Shown one piece after another: positions 17,182 to 25,194 of a stretch of 64,000 bases of DNA (positions within the stretch are counted from its first letter, which is position 1; every line of letters begins with the position of its first letter). Position numbers and translations under genes: made by a program. Where the stretch lies: NCBI GenBank assembly GCA_947475095.1, contig CANJLG010000004.1:62001-126000 (forward strand), given 5' to 3'. The notes beneath the pieces were generated by a model. That model did not search any database, was not told the DNA's origin, and saw only the letters and a program-made list of their open reading frames with translations. The stretch is from Flavobacteriales bacterium (GTDB lineage Bacteria > Bacteroidota > Bacteroidia > Flavobacteriales_D > Crocinitomicaceae).

Positions 17182-18204
17182 ATGAAAAATATTTTTATTA
17201 GTGGAATCTCTGGTTTTATTGGCACGCATATTACCATCGAAGGAATTAAGAGAGGTTATCAGATTACAGGTACAACTCGGAATCAACAAAAGGAAGATGA
17301 GGTAAAAAAAACCATTGAAAAAGTGCTCGGTGTGGAGGCGCTCAAGTCATTAAAAGTTTTTCATTGCGATTTAAATAGCCCCGACAATTGGCAAGAAGCA
17401 ATGAAAGGTTGCGATGCAATATTACACGTCGCCTCTCCTTTTCCTTTGGGAATCCCAAAACAGGAAGACGATATTATTAAGCCAGCTCGGAATGGTGTTA
17501 AGCACGTAATGGATGCGGCACTGGCCAATAACATTTCACGGATTGTCCAAACTTCCTCGATCGCGGCTATTTTGTATGGCCATGAGAAAGGAAAAATAAA
17601 TTTCGATGAAGCTGATTTTACAAATCTCAACAGTGGGGTCTTAGTAAGTGCCTATGCAAAAAGTAAGACACTCGCAGAGCAAGATATGTGGCAATATGCA
17701 AAAGAAAATCCTTCGTTAAAAATAACGGTGATTAATCCAGGCTTTGTTTTGGGGCCTATTTTGAATAAAGAAATTGGCACGAGTGCAGATATTATCGTAA
17801 AGATGATGAAAGGAGAATTTCCGGGCACACCAAAAATGGGATTCCCAATTATCGATGTGAGGGATGTCGCTGCGGCTCATTTCAATGCCTTAGAAAATGA
17901 AATTTCAATTGGACAACGATATGCGATTGTGAATGAATCCTTATGGATGAAGGATGTTGCTCTAGCAGTACTCGAGGCTTGTCCTGAATACAAAAACAAA
18001 TTGAAAGCAAGGGAATTACCTAATTGGCTTGTAAAGATTGCTTCGTTGTTTGATAAAACGATCCGTATGGTGAAAGACGAGTTGGGATTACTTTATGTCG
18101 TTAACAATGACAAAATGAAAAAAGACTTGAAAATGGCTCCCATCTCTTCTGTTATTGCGGTCCAAGAAACAGCAAAATCACTGATCGATTTGAAAATAGT
18201 ATAA
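17182..18204 (+). CDS. NAD(P)-dependent extended SDR, dihydroflavonol reductase-like
   Basis: A cytoplasmic oxidoreductase of 340 residues in the extended short-chain dehydrogenase superfamily. The N-terminal nucleotide-binding motif is GISGFIG (residues 8-14) and the catalytic Tyr-Lys pair lies in SAYAKSKTLAEQ. The downstream GFVLGPIL and IDVRDVAAAHFNAL segments match the dihydroflavonol-4-reductase/cinnamoyl-CoA reductase subgroup, which in bacteria acts on varied aldehydes and ketones. The true substrate is unknown. The gene appears monocistronic. Confidence 0.8.
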   Translation: MKNIFISGISGFIGTHITIEGIKRGYQITGTTRNQQKEDEVKKTIEKVLGVEALKSLKVFHCDLNSPDNWQEAMKGCDAILHVASPFPLGIPKQEDDIIKPARNGVKHVMDAALANNISRIVQTSSIAAILYGHEKGKINFDEADFTNLNSGVLVSAYAKSKTLAEQDMWQYAKENPSLKITVINPGFVLGPILNKEIGTSADIIVKMMKGEFPGTPKMGFPIIDVRDVAAAHFNALENEISIGQRYAIVNESLWMKDVALAVLEACPEYKNKLKARELPNWLVKIASLFDKTIRMVKDELGLLYVVNNDKMKKDLKMAPISSVIAVQETAKSLIDLKIV

Positions 18205-18373
18205 TTATCTTTTACGGAAAAAGCTGTTTATTATTTAAATCAATTTGTGTATTCCATCCTTTGTTAATTCTTAGCGAACAACTCTATTCTTGCCTTTCTG
18301 TATTATTAATCAGAATCTTTAATCTTACCTTTACGCAAGTTTCTAAACAATTAATCAACAAATAGCTTGATTC

Positions 18374-18904
18374 ATGGTGGATATAGATAAATTGAGAAAC
18401 GGTGAGGTAAATGAGTTCAAGAAATTAACCCTCATGTTGTCTGTTAAAGTTCTAAATCTTGCCTATCACTTAACAGGAAATAAAGAAGATGCTGAGGACA
18501 TTACACAAGAAGTTTTTCTTGCTGTATTTAAAGGGCTCCCTAATTTTAAAGGGGCAAGTGAAATTTCCACATGGGTATACAGTATAACCGTAAATAAATG
18601 CAAAGAAAAAACACGGAGTGATCTGCGTCAAAAGCGAAAAGGAATTCACGTTCCACTTGAAAAAGTTGATTTTTTCCTACGTTCCCAAAATACAGATGCG
18701 GAACTAATTAAAGTTGAAGAAGAAACAAGGTTGAGAAATATTTTACAGCACATACCAGAAAACCAACGCATAGCATTTACGATGTTTACAATGGAAGATT
18801 TTAGTTATTTGGAAATCGCTCAATCAATGAATTTATCCATTTCAGCGGTAGAATCATTGCTTTTTAGAGCACGAGTGAATTTGAAAAAAATAATCAAATT
18901 ATGA
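18374..18904 (+). CDS. ECF-type RNA polymerase sigma factor
   Basis: A 176-residue alternative sigma factor. Region 2 is visible at about residues 25-80 (NKEDAEDITQEVFLAVFKGLPNFKGASEISTWVYSITVNKC) and region 4 at about 120-172 (NQRIAFTMFTMEDFSYLEIAQSMNLSISAVESLLFRAR). It heads a tightly packed run of genes to 21259: its last codons overlap the next gene by ATGA (18901-18904). Known ECF factors of this size control envelope or metal stress. The operon content points to copper or another redox metal (inference). Confidence 0.9.
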   Translation: MVDIDKLRNGEVNEFKKLTLMLSVKVLNLAYHLTGNKEDAEDITQEVFLAVFKGLPNFKGASEISTWVYSITVNKCKEKTRSDLRQKRKGIHVPLEKVDFFLRSQNTDAELIKVEEETRLRNILQHIPENQRIAFTMFTMEDFSYLEIAQSMNLSISAVESLLFRARVNLKKIIKL

Positions 18905-19131
18905 AAGAATTAGAAGACTTTAAATTTTCTTCAAGAATTGAAGTTTCGGATGAATTAGCGAATAAATTAGCGCTCATTCCTACTCAATCGCGCGCTCCAA
19001 TTATTCATTTTTATTATGCAGCAGCTGCCATTGCATTGCTAATTACAATTAATGTATTTGCCGTATTGTATTCAAATCAAACGAAGAAAATTAACATAGA
19101 AAACACAGAATATTTCGAAGAATGGAATTAA
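18901..19131 (+). CDS. small single-pass membrane protein, possible anti-sigma
   Basis: A 76-residue protein with a soluble N-terminal part (residues 1-35), one membrane helix (about 37-60, FYYAAAAIALLITINVFAVLY) and a short outer tail. It overlaps the sigma factor stop by 4 bp, the position where membrane-bound anti-sigma factors are usually encoded. It has no recognisable zinc-binding HxxxCxxC motif, so anti-sigma function is only a positional guess. It may be a minimal anti-sigma or a partner of the next protein. Confidence 0.65.
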   Translation: MKELEDFKFSSRIEVSDELANKLALIPTQSRAPIIHFYYAAAAIALLITINVFAVLYSNQTKKINIENTEYFEEWN

Positions 19132-19146
19132 TAAAAAACATTTAAA

Positions 19147-19566
19147 ATGAAAAAATACAAGGTAATAATTTGGATATTGGTTACTATTAATATTGGTTTG
19201 ATTTCGTTTATGTTTCTTCAGCATAGGCCACACCAAGGCCCTAGAATTGTGAACATTCTTAACATAGAAGATGCGCGAGCAAATGAAATAAATCGCAAAG
19301 AGTTGATTCATTTTAACATTAAGAAAAAGTTGATGGATAAATCAAAAAAACTTCGCGCACAACTTCTCTTGTCTTTTGAAAATGAACTTCCGGAAAGTCA
19401 GGTGGATAGCATTCTGCATCTTATTAGCGCCAATCAATATGAACTGGATAAAATGACCTATATTTTCTTTAAGGATATTAAAAGCATCTGCTCCGAAAAA
19501 GAAAGAAAGCAATTAAATGATTTTTTTACAAGGGTATTGGAAGAAGGTCCACGTCATAAAAAATGA
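19147..19566 (+). CDS. membrane-anchored Spy/CpxP-like periplasmic sensor
   Basis: A 139-residue protein with one N-terminal membrane anchor (residues 5-24) and a helical, strongly charged periplasmic domain (RKELIHFNIKKKLMDKSKKL ... ESQVDSILHLISANQYELDKM). This pattern fits the periplasmic heavy-metal sensor (Spy/CpxP/CnrR-like) group, in which the protein binds metal or misfolded proteins and signals to the sigma factor complex. It ends in an ATGA overlap with the MbnP-like gene. Assignment rests on pattern and context, not on a firm motif. Confidence 0.6.
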   Translation: MKKYKVIIWILVTINIGLISFMFLQHRPHQGPRIVNILNIEDARANEINRKELIHFNIKKKLMDKSKKLRAQLLLSFENELPESQVDSILHLISANQYELDKMTYIFFKDIKSICSEKERKQLNDFFTRVLEEGPRHKK

Positions 19567-20219
19567 AAGTCGCTTTCCACCTTTTTCTCGTTTCTTTTCT
19601 CTTCTCCATAGCTTGCTATGGACAACTAAGAATTATACCGTCTTGGGATAATAAAGCCCTCGAGTTAGAGCAGGTGTATTTAACCGAAAACAAGGATTCT
19701 ATTAGTTTTTCCACCCTAAAAATGTATTTTTCGGATTTCCGCTTCAGAGAAAAACTTAGTGGTGGCATTACTGAAATTGACACCTTGATTTTTTATGATT
19801 TAGCCGATTCATCCACGCATGTTTTTTTTAAAAATTTAGAAATTTCTAACTATGATGACGTTTCATTTACGCTAGGATTAGACAGTAGTAAAAATGTTTC
19901 TGGTGAATTAGAAAATGCATATGATCCGCTTCTTGGAATGTATTGGGCGTGGAATACGGGTTATGTCAACTTGAAATTGGCAGGGAAAAGCAGTTTGGTT
20001 TTAACAAAAACGCATGATTTTGAATTTCACCTAGGTGGCTATCGATTTCCCTATGCAAGTGCTCAACAGGTACAAGTAGATCTTCTTGATTCATATATCC
20101 AATTTGAATTGAGCTTGCTTTTTCCGGATGTCATTTCTTTAAAAAAAACACATCATTTAATGGTGCCAGGTAAAGAAGCCTTTTTAATTTTGCAGGGCCT
20201 AGCGGCATGTTTTAATTAA
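19563..20219 (+). CDS. MbnP-like secreted copper-binding protein
   Basis: An exported protein of 218 residues (signal peptide ending ACYGQ) that matches the MbnP-like family (PF20243). Hallmarks are KMYFSDFRF, the central block LLGMYWAWNTGYVNLKL (residues 123-139) and FHLGGYRFPYA. In Methylosinus, MbnP binds Cu(I) after its partner MbnH converts one tryptophan to kynurenine (established for that pair). Candidate tryptophans here are W28, W128 and W130. The MbnH-like gene follows after 8 bp. Presence of the modification and of copper is inferred. Confidence 0.8.
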   Translation: MKVAFHLFLVSFLFSIACYGQLRIIPSWDNKALELEQVYLTENKDSISFSTLKMYFSDFRFREKLSGGITEIDTLIFYDLADSSTHVFFKNLEISNYDDVSFTLGLDSSKNVSGELENAYDPLLGMYWAWNTGYVNLKLAGKSSLVLTKTHDFEFHLGGYRFPYASAQQVQVDLLDSYIQFELSLLFPDVISLKKTHHLMVPGKEAFLILQGLAACFN

Positions 20220-20227
20220 AAAAGGGT

Positions 20228-21259
20228 ATGAAGGGTTCTCGTTTCTTATTGTTCGCTTTTTTTGGCTTTTCTGTACTCGCTTTTACACTTAAAAATGTGA
20301 TGCCTCATCCATTTTATCAACCTAAAGAATGGCCAAAGCCAAGTTATAATTTCAAAGGTAATCCCTTAGACTACGAAAAATTTGAATTGGGAAGAGCCTT
20401 GTTTTATGATCCGATTCTTTCTCGTGACTCCTCAATTTCTTGTGCTTCTTGCCACTTGCAATTCACCGCATTTGCACATGTTGATCATAAAACTAGTCAC
20501 GGAATAGAAGGCAGAATAGGGAAAAGAAATGCACCTGGCTTAGCGAATTTAGCCTGGCGAAAATTATTTCATTGGGATGGTGGTGTCTTGAATCTAAATG
20601 CGCAAGCGATTAATCCAATCACGCATGTTGCCGAAATGGATATGCGCTTGGACTCCTTGATGTATCGCTTGGATCGCTCGCCAATTTATTCGGCAGCATT
20701 TAAACGTGCTTTCGGCACGGATGATATTCGACCTTTTCATTTGGTAAAAGCCCTTGCGCAATTTACTGTAGCACTTGTTTCGGCAAATTCTAAATACGAT
20801 AAGGTGAAACGAGGTGAAGAGAAAGCTACTTTTACTAATCAAGAAGCGAATGGATTGAAACTTTTCACGAAATTTTGTGCCTCTTGTCATAAACCACCAT
20901 TTTTTGCAAGCGATGACTTTAAGTCTAATGGTCTCCCGATTGACCTTGAGCTTCTTGATTTTGGAAGAATGACAATAACTGGTAATAAAAAGGACTCATT
21001 ACTTTTTATGGTGCCAACGCTTCGCAACATTGAATATAGCTTTCCCTACATGCACGATGGACGAATTTCAAAGCTGAAAGATGTGATTAAACACTATACG
21101 CTTTTAGATTATTCAAACCCATTACTAAGCAAAGAATTAAGAAAAAATCCAGTTAAACTTTCTGAAAACGAACAAAAAGATCTTTTATCTTTTTTAAAAA
21201 CATTAACAGATAAAACCTTTCTTTTTGATGAGCGATTTAAATATTCAACCATTAAATAA
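20228..21259 (+). CDS. MbnH/MauG-like diheme cytochrome c peroxidase-family protein
   Basis: A periplasmic diheme enzyme of 343 residues with an N-terminal membrane or signal segment (residues 4-21). Two CXXCH haem c sites are present, C72ASCH76 and C217ASCH221, with the family block LFHWDGG and NPITHVAEMD between them and MVPTLRNIEYSFPYMHDGRI near the end. The MauG/MbnH/CcpA superfamily uses high-valent haem to oxidise protein or small substrates. Position 8 bp after an MbnP-like gene makes it the likely tryptophan-to-kynurenine oxidase of that partner. A plain peroxidase role is the alternative. Confidence 0.85.
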   Translation: MKGSRFLLFAFFGFSVLAFTLKNVMPHPFYQPKEWPKPSYNFKGNPLDYEKFELGRALFYDPILSRDSSISCASCHLQFTAFAHVDHKTSHGIEGRIGKRNAPGLANLAWRKLFHWDGGVLNLNAQAINPITHVAEMDMRLDSLMYRLDRSPIYSAAFKRAFGTDDIRPFHLVKALAQFTVALVSANSKYDKVKRGEEKATFTNQEANGLKLFTKFCASCHKPPFFASDDFKSNGLPIDLELLDFGRMTITGNKKDSLLFMVPTLRNIEYSFPYMHDGRISKLKDVIKHYTLLDYSNPLLSKELRKNPVKLSENEQKDLLSFLKTLTDKTFLFDERFKYSTIK

Positions 21260-21317
21260 TTTTGTGCACAAGATGAATCAAAAAAGAGCTACTAATTAAC
21301 AAACATAATTTATACAC

Positions 21318-22661
21318 ATGAAAAAAATCATTCTATCTTCATTATTAATGCTCACTATATCAGTCTTTGGGCAAACGAATCCTGCCATAACAAACTGGTT
21401 GATTAATACAACAGGTCTCACCGGCAGGCATTATGTAAGTGGTAATCCGACACCTATTGTTGATGCTGTTGCGGCAAATGTTCAAACAGTTCAATATTCA
21501 ACGAATTGGGTTTATGTATCAACAAAAGGAATCCCGTCTTACATTACAGGACCATTTTTAGATGGAAATCCTTCGCTTGCAACGAGTCAAAATGCCATTT
21601 TTAAGATTTCTTTGAATCCAGTTCAAAACACAGGTAATCCGATAAATACAACAGGAGGAAATATTGGGATTTTTATTAATGGTGTCGCTCTATTTGATTA
21701 CAGAGATGGTATTTCTTGGAAGAATTCAACAAATGCACTTGCTGGTGGACCACTTGGAGGAATGGGAGACGGTGTTTGGAACAGAGATGCTATCCCCGCA
21801 GAAAAACTTGGATTTGATTGCTCCAAAGGTCATCCTGCTATGGGAAATTACCATCACCACCAAAATCCGAGTGCTTTTAATTTAGACCTCACGGTAATTT
21901 CAACAATTTGTGATATTTATGCTGCTGATGGTTTATATGCAATTAACTCAAGTGTGCACTCTCCTCTTATTGGTTATTCGTATGATGGTTTTCCGATTTA
22001 TGGTGCCTACGGATATGCAAATACAGACGGAACAGGGGGGATTACGAGAATTAAATCCAGTTATCAATTGCGGAACATTAGTACTCGAACAACCTATTCT
22101 ACAGGAGCAACTGTCACAGCGGGACCTGCAGTTTCTACCACTTATCCCTTGGGATATTTTAGGGAAGATTATGAGTACATCGCTCAGGCAGGACAAGATT
22201 ATTTAGATGAACACAATGGTCGTTTTTGTATTACCCCAGAATATCCAAACGGTATTTATTGCTATTTCGCAACGGTAGATGCAAATTGGAACTCTGCTTA
22301 TCCTTATGTAGTAGGGCCAACTTTTTATGGAACAAAAACAGGTTCGAAAGTTACTTCCATTACTGAAACAGTTACCACTTATACTTCAACTAGTGAACTC
22401 TCTGAAAACACAGCTGTTGAGGTGAAGGTTTTTCCAAATCCAAGCAATGATGTGCTAATGGTTCAATTAAGTAACTTAGTCAAAGAAAATGTTACGATTA
22501 AATTAGTTGATTTGACAGGAAAAGTACTTGATACAAAGATCATTTATCAGGGAAGCACAATCGCTTATTTTGATGTAAGTACAGTCTATAGCGGACAGTA
22601 TATTATTCAAATTGGCGAAGGAAATCAGCAGCAAACTATCAATGTGACCGTCGCAGATTAA
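21318..22661 (+). CDS. YHYH-domain protein with T9SS sorting domain
   Basis: A secreted protein of 447 residues: signal peptide (MKKIILSSLLMLTISVFGQ), a YHYH domain at about residues 80-320 and a type A T9SS sorting domain at about 370-447 (VKVFPNPSNDVLMVQLSNL). The domain carries the His-rich core GHPAMGNYHHHQNP (around residue 176) and LIGYSYDGFPIYGAYGY, typical of PF14240. The histidines suggest metal binding, but the family function is not established. It is 58 bp after the MbnH-like gene and probably belongs to the same unit, placing a candidate metal-binding protein on the cell surface. Confidence 0.8.
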   Translation: MKKIILSSLLMLTISVFGQTNPAITNWLINTTGLTGRHYVSGNPTPIVDAVAANVQTVQYSTNWVYVSTKGIPSYITGPFLDGNPSLATSQNAIFKISLNPVQNTGNPINTTGGNIGIFINGVALFDYRDGISWKNSTNALAGGPLGGMGDGVWNRDAIPAEKLGFDCSKGHPAMGNYHHHQNPSAFNLDLTVISTICDIYAADGLYAINSSVHSPLIGYSYDGFPIYGAYGYANTDGTGGITRIKSSYQLRNISTRTTYSTGATVTAGPAVSTTYPLGYFREDYEYIAQAGQDYLDEHNGRFCITPEYPNGIYCYFATVDANWNSAYPYVVGPTFYGTKTGSKVTSITETVTTYTSTSELSENTAVEVKVFPNPSNDVLMVQLSNLVKENVTIKLVDLTGKVLDTKIIYQGSTIAYFDVSTVYSGQYIIQIGEGNQQQTINVTVAD

Positions 22662-22692
22662 CGCTTATTAGTAGTTTCCAATTCTCTTTGCG

Positions 22693-22700
22693 TATTTTTG
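22693..22700 (+). promoter_or_regulatory. -7 box of the ygiQ promoter
   Basis: TATTTTTG (exact TAnnTTTG) ends only four bases before the ygiQ ATG at 22705. The predicted start falls on or beside the ATG, so the mRNA is probably leaderless. Confidence 0.55.
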
Positions 22701-22704
22701 CACC

Positions 22705-24603
22705 ATGATAATTGAACGACCTATTTCCGATTGGATTCCAATGTCTTTAAAAGAAGCTCAAAAAAGAGCTTGGGAAGAATTTGATGTCATTTTAATTTCT
22801 GGCGATGCATACGTGGACCATCCTGCTTTTGGAACAGCGGTGGTGAGTCGAATCATTGAAGATGAAGGATTACGTATCGGAATTGTTGCTCAACCAAATT
22901 GGAAAGACGATCTAAGGGATTTTAAGAAATTAGGAAAACCTCGTTTTTTTTTTGGTGTCACCGCTGGTTGCATGGATTCCATGGTTAATCACTACACTGC
23001 AAATAAACGATTGCGCTCTACAGATGCTTACACGCCTGGCGGTGAAGCGGGTTTTCGACCAGATTATGCCTCTATTGTTTATTCGAATATTTTAAAAGAG
23101 TTGTATCCAGATGTACCTGTTGTTCTTGGCGGAATCGAATCTTCCTTGCGCAGAGTTACTCATTATGATTATTGGAAAGATGAATTAATGCCTAGTATTT
23201 TAGTTGATTCAAAAGCCGATTTATTGGTTTATGGAATGGGAGATCAACCATTGCGAGAATTATTACGGCTTCTAAAAAAAGGCGTTCCTTTTGAGCAAGC
23301 AAAAACCTTAAAACAGGTAGCCTTTCTTCAAGATAAAGCACTTCCCTTGCCCAAAAATAAAAATTGGGAAACGGTTGAATTAGCAAGTCATGAAGTATGT
23401 CTTGAAGATAAAATAAGATATGCGGCGAACTTTAAAATTGTAGAAGTTGAATCCAACAAATGGGAAGCAAATCGAATTACTCAGTTGGTCGGCGATGAAA
23501 TTTTAGTCGTTAATCCTCCGTATAAAACAATGGATGAAAATGAAATAGATCGTTCTTTTGATTTGCCTTATACTCGTTTACCCCATCCAAAATATAAGAA
23601 ACGTGGTGCTATTCCAGCCTACGATATGATTAAGTTTTCGATTAATATGCACAGAGGCTGTTTTGGTGGTTGTAGCTTTTGCACCATTTCTGCGCATCAA
23701 GGAAAGTTTATTGCTTCAAGAAGTGAGAAATCTATTTTGGCAGAAGTGGAGGAGGTCGTTGCGCACCCAGAATTTCGTGGATACATTTCTGATTTAGGTG
23801 GTCCTTCTGCAAACATGTATAAAATGAAAGGGAAAGACGAGGCAATTTGTGCCCGTTGCACTTCGCCAAGTTGTATCCATCCTGTAATTTGTAATAATTT
23901 GGATACCTCTCATAAACCAATGACGGAATTGTATCGCAAAGTTGATGCCCATCCAAAGGTGAAAAAGGCATTTGTGGGTTCCGGAATTCGCTACGATTTA
24001 TTAGTGGATGATTTCAATAAAAACAATGAGGATGGTAATCACGACGAGTACATTGAACAAGTGATTACACGCCATGTGAGCGGACGTTTAAAGGTAGCAC
24101 CAGAACATACATCTGATGCAACATTAAGGGTGATGCGCAAGCCTTCGTTTAAGTATTTCCATAAATTCAAGGAGAAATACGATAAGATTTCAGAAAAGCA
24201 TGGGCTTAAGCAGCAACTTATCCCTTATTTTATCTCGTCTCATCCTGGCTGCGAAGAGGAAGACATGGCAAATTTGGCAGCAGAAACGAAAGACATGGGT
24301 TTTCAATTGGAACAAGTACAGGATTTTACACCTACACCAATGACCGTTGCTGAGGTGATTTATTACACAGGGGTTCACCCATATACCTTAAAGCCAATCA
24401 ATACTGTAAAAACAAAAGAAGAGAAAATCAATCAAAATCGTTTTTTCTTTTGGTATAAACGTGAAAATCAAGGGTGGATAAAACAACGATTGGAAAAAGC
24501 AAAGCGACCTGATTTGATCGAAAAATTGTTAGGGAGTCCCTCCGAAAAGCCACCTTCCAAAGTACCTACTTGGCTTGAAGAAAAACGAAAGAAAACGAAA
24601 TAG
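22705..24603 (+). CDS. ygiQ: YgiQ-family radical SAM protein
   Basis: A 632-residue cytoplasmic radical SAM enzyme of the YgiQ/UPF0313 family. The family N terminus is present (SGDAYVDHPAFG, GVTAGCMDSMVNHYTANKR), as is the [4Fe-4S]-binding CxxxCxxC motif in HRGCFGGCSFCTISAHQGK. More cysteines occur in CARCTSPSCIHPVIC. The C-terminal part has FTPTPMTVAEVIYYTG. The reaction is unknown although the family is widespread. It is transcribed alone from a promoter overlapping the start. Confidence 0.95.
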   Translation: MIIERPISDWIPMSLKEAQKRAWEEFDVILISGDAYVDHPAFGTAVVSRIIEDEGLRIGIVAQPNWKDDLRDFKKLGKPRFFFGVTAGCMDSMVNHYTANKRLRSTDAYTPGGEAGFRPDYASIVYSNILKELYPDVPVVLGGIESSLRRVTHYDYWKDELMPSILVDSKADLLVYGMGDQPLRELLRLLKKGVPFEQAKTLKQVAFLQDKALPLPKNKNWETVELASHEVCLEDKIRYAANFKIVEVESNKWEANRITQLVGDEILVVNPPYKTMDENEIDRSFDLPYTRLPHPKYKKRGAIPAYDMIKFSINMHRGCFGGCSFCTISAHQGKFIASRSEKSILAEVEEVVAHPEFRGYISDLGGPSANMYKMKGKDEAICARCTSPSCIHPVICNNLDTSHKPMTELYRKVDAHPKVKKAFVGSGIRYDLLVDDFNKNNEDGNHDEYIEQVITRHVSGRLKVAPEHTSDATLRVMRKPSFKYFHKFKEKYDKISEKHGLKQQLIPYFISSHPGCEEEDMANLAAETKDMGFQLEQVQDFTPTPMTVAEVIYYTGVHPYTLKPINTVKTKEEKINQNRFFFWYKRENQGWIKQRLEKAKRPDLIEKLLGSPSEKPPSKVPTWLEEKRKKTK

Positions 24604-24620
24604 TTTTCCGTTTAATCATT

Positions 24621-24926
24621 TTAATAATTCCAGTGTGTTAGATTCGACTGTTTGAGATTGTAACATCTAAAATTTATTTTAGGAATAGAAAAATATACAG
24701 AACAAAAACTTAAGGTTCTTTCGTCAAGATTTTTTATTTCTACGATGATAGATTTTAATTTTTCTATTCCAAAATAGTTTTTTAGAACTTTAAAATCAAC
24801 TATTGTTCCTCTTGTAAGAACGCGCTCTGTAATAAATAGTGAATGAGCTTGAGAATCAATTTCCTCAAAATTAACATCCCAAAAAAGTGATTTGCTTAAA
24901 CTAAGTTTAACATCTTCCTGCATCAA
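24621..24926 (-). CDS. DUF6922-domain protein, orphan AbiEi-like neighbour gene
   Basis: A 101-residue cytoplasmic protein. LSKSLFWDV near the start, the middle block FITERVLTRGTIVDFKVLKNYFGIEKLK and the end IPKINFRCYN match my memory of DUF6922. Members usually precede an AbiEii/AbiGii nucleotidyltransferase toxin gene in Bacteroidota and may act as the antitoxin-side partner. Here the downstream side holds only the convergent ygiQ gene, 18 bp away, so no toxin is present. It is either a retained antitoxin or a solitary family member. Confidence 0.65.
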   Translation of the reverse strand: MMQEDVKLSLSKSLFWDVNFEEIDSQAHSLFITERVLTRGTIVDFKVLKNYFGIEKLKSIIVEIKNLDERTLSFCSVYFSIPKINFRCYNLKQSNLTHWNY

Positions 24927-25002
24927 TCAAATATAGGGTGAATTTTTAAATTAAAAGATGCTTCAACTATTCAAGAAGTAAAACCCATAAAAGGACAATA
25001 TA

Positions 25003-25031
25003 AAATTCTTGGGTTATCAACCCAAGAATTT
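25003..25031 (-). terminator. 13-bp hairpin terminator
   Basis: A perfect 13-bp stem (25003-25015 with 25019-25031) with a 3-nt loop lies 164 bp beyond the stop of the gene at 25195-27690. Read on the minus strand it is followed by TTTTATATT, a reasonable U tract. The rest of the gap 24927-25194 holds no gene I can support. Confidence 0.65.
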
Positions 25032-25194
25032 GTGGATAGGTTTTATAAAATTGTCGGCAACGTGATAATTCTGGTGTAGTTAGTCCTTTAACAGTAATGT
25101 TTTGGCAATATTTTCTGGTAGTGCGCTAAAACAAAAAAACTCCCGACAAGCGGTGTTGAGTGAGGCATAATGGTTTCTGAAAGTTGTTAAAACA

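Noticed and set aside
24936..25079. Open plus-strand stretch reading KDASTIQEVKPIKGQYK, a possible gene fragment
   Set aside because: It has no start codon, and its second half coincides with the perfect hairpin at 25003-25031, which explains the sequence better.
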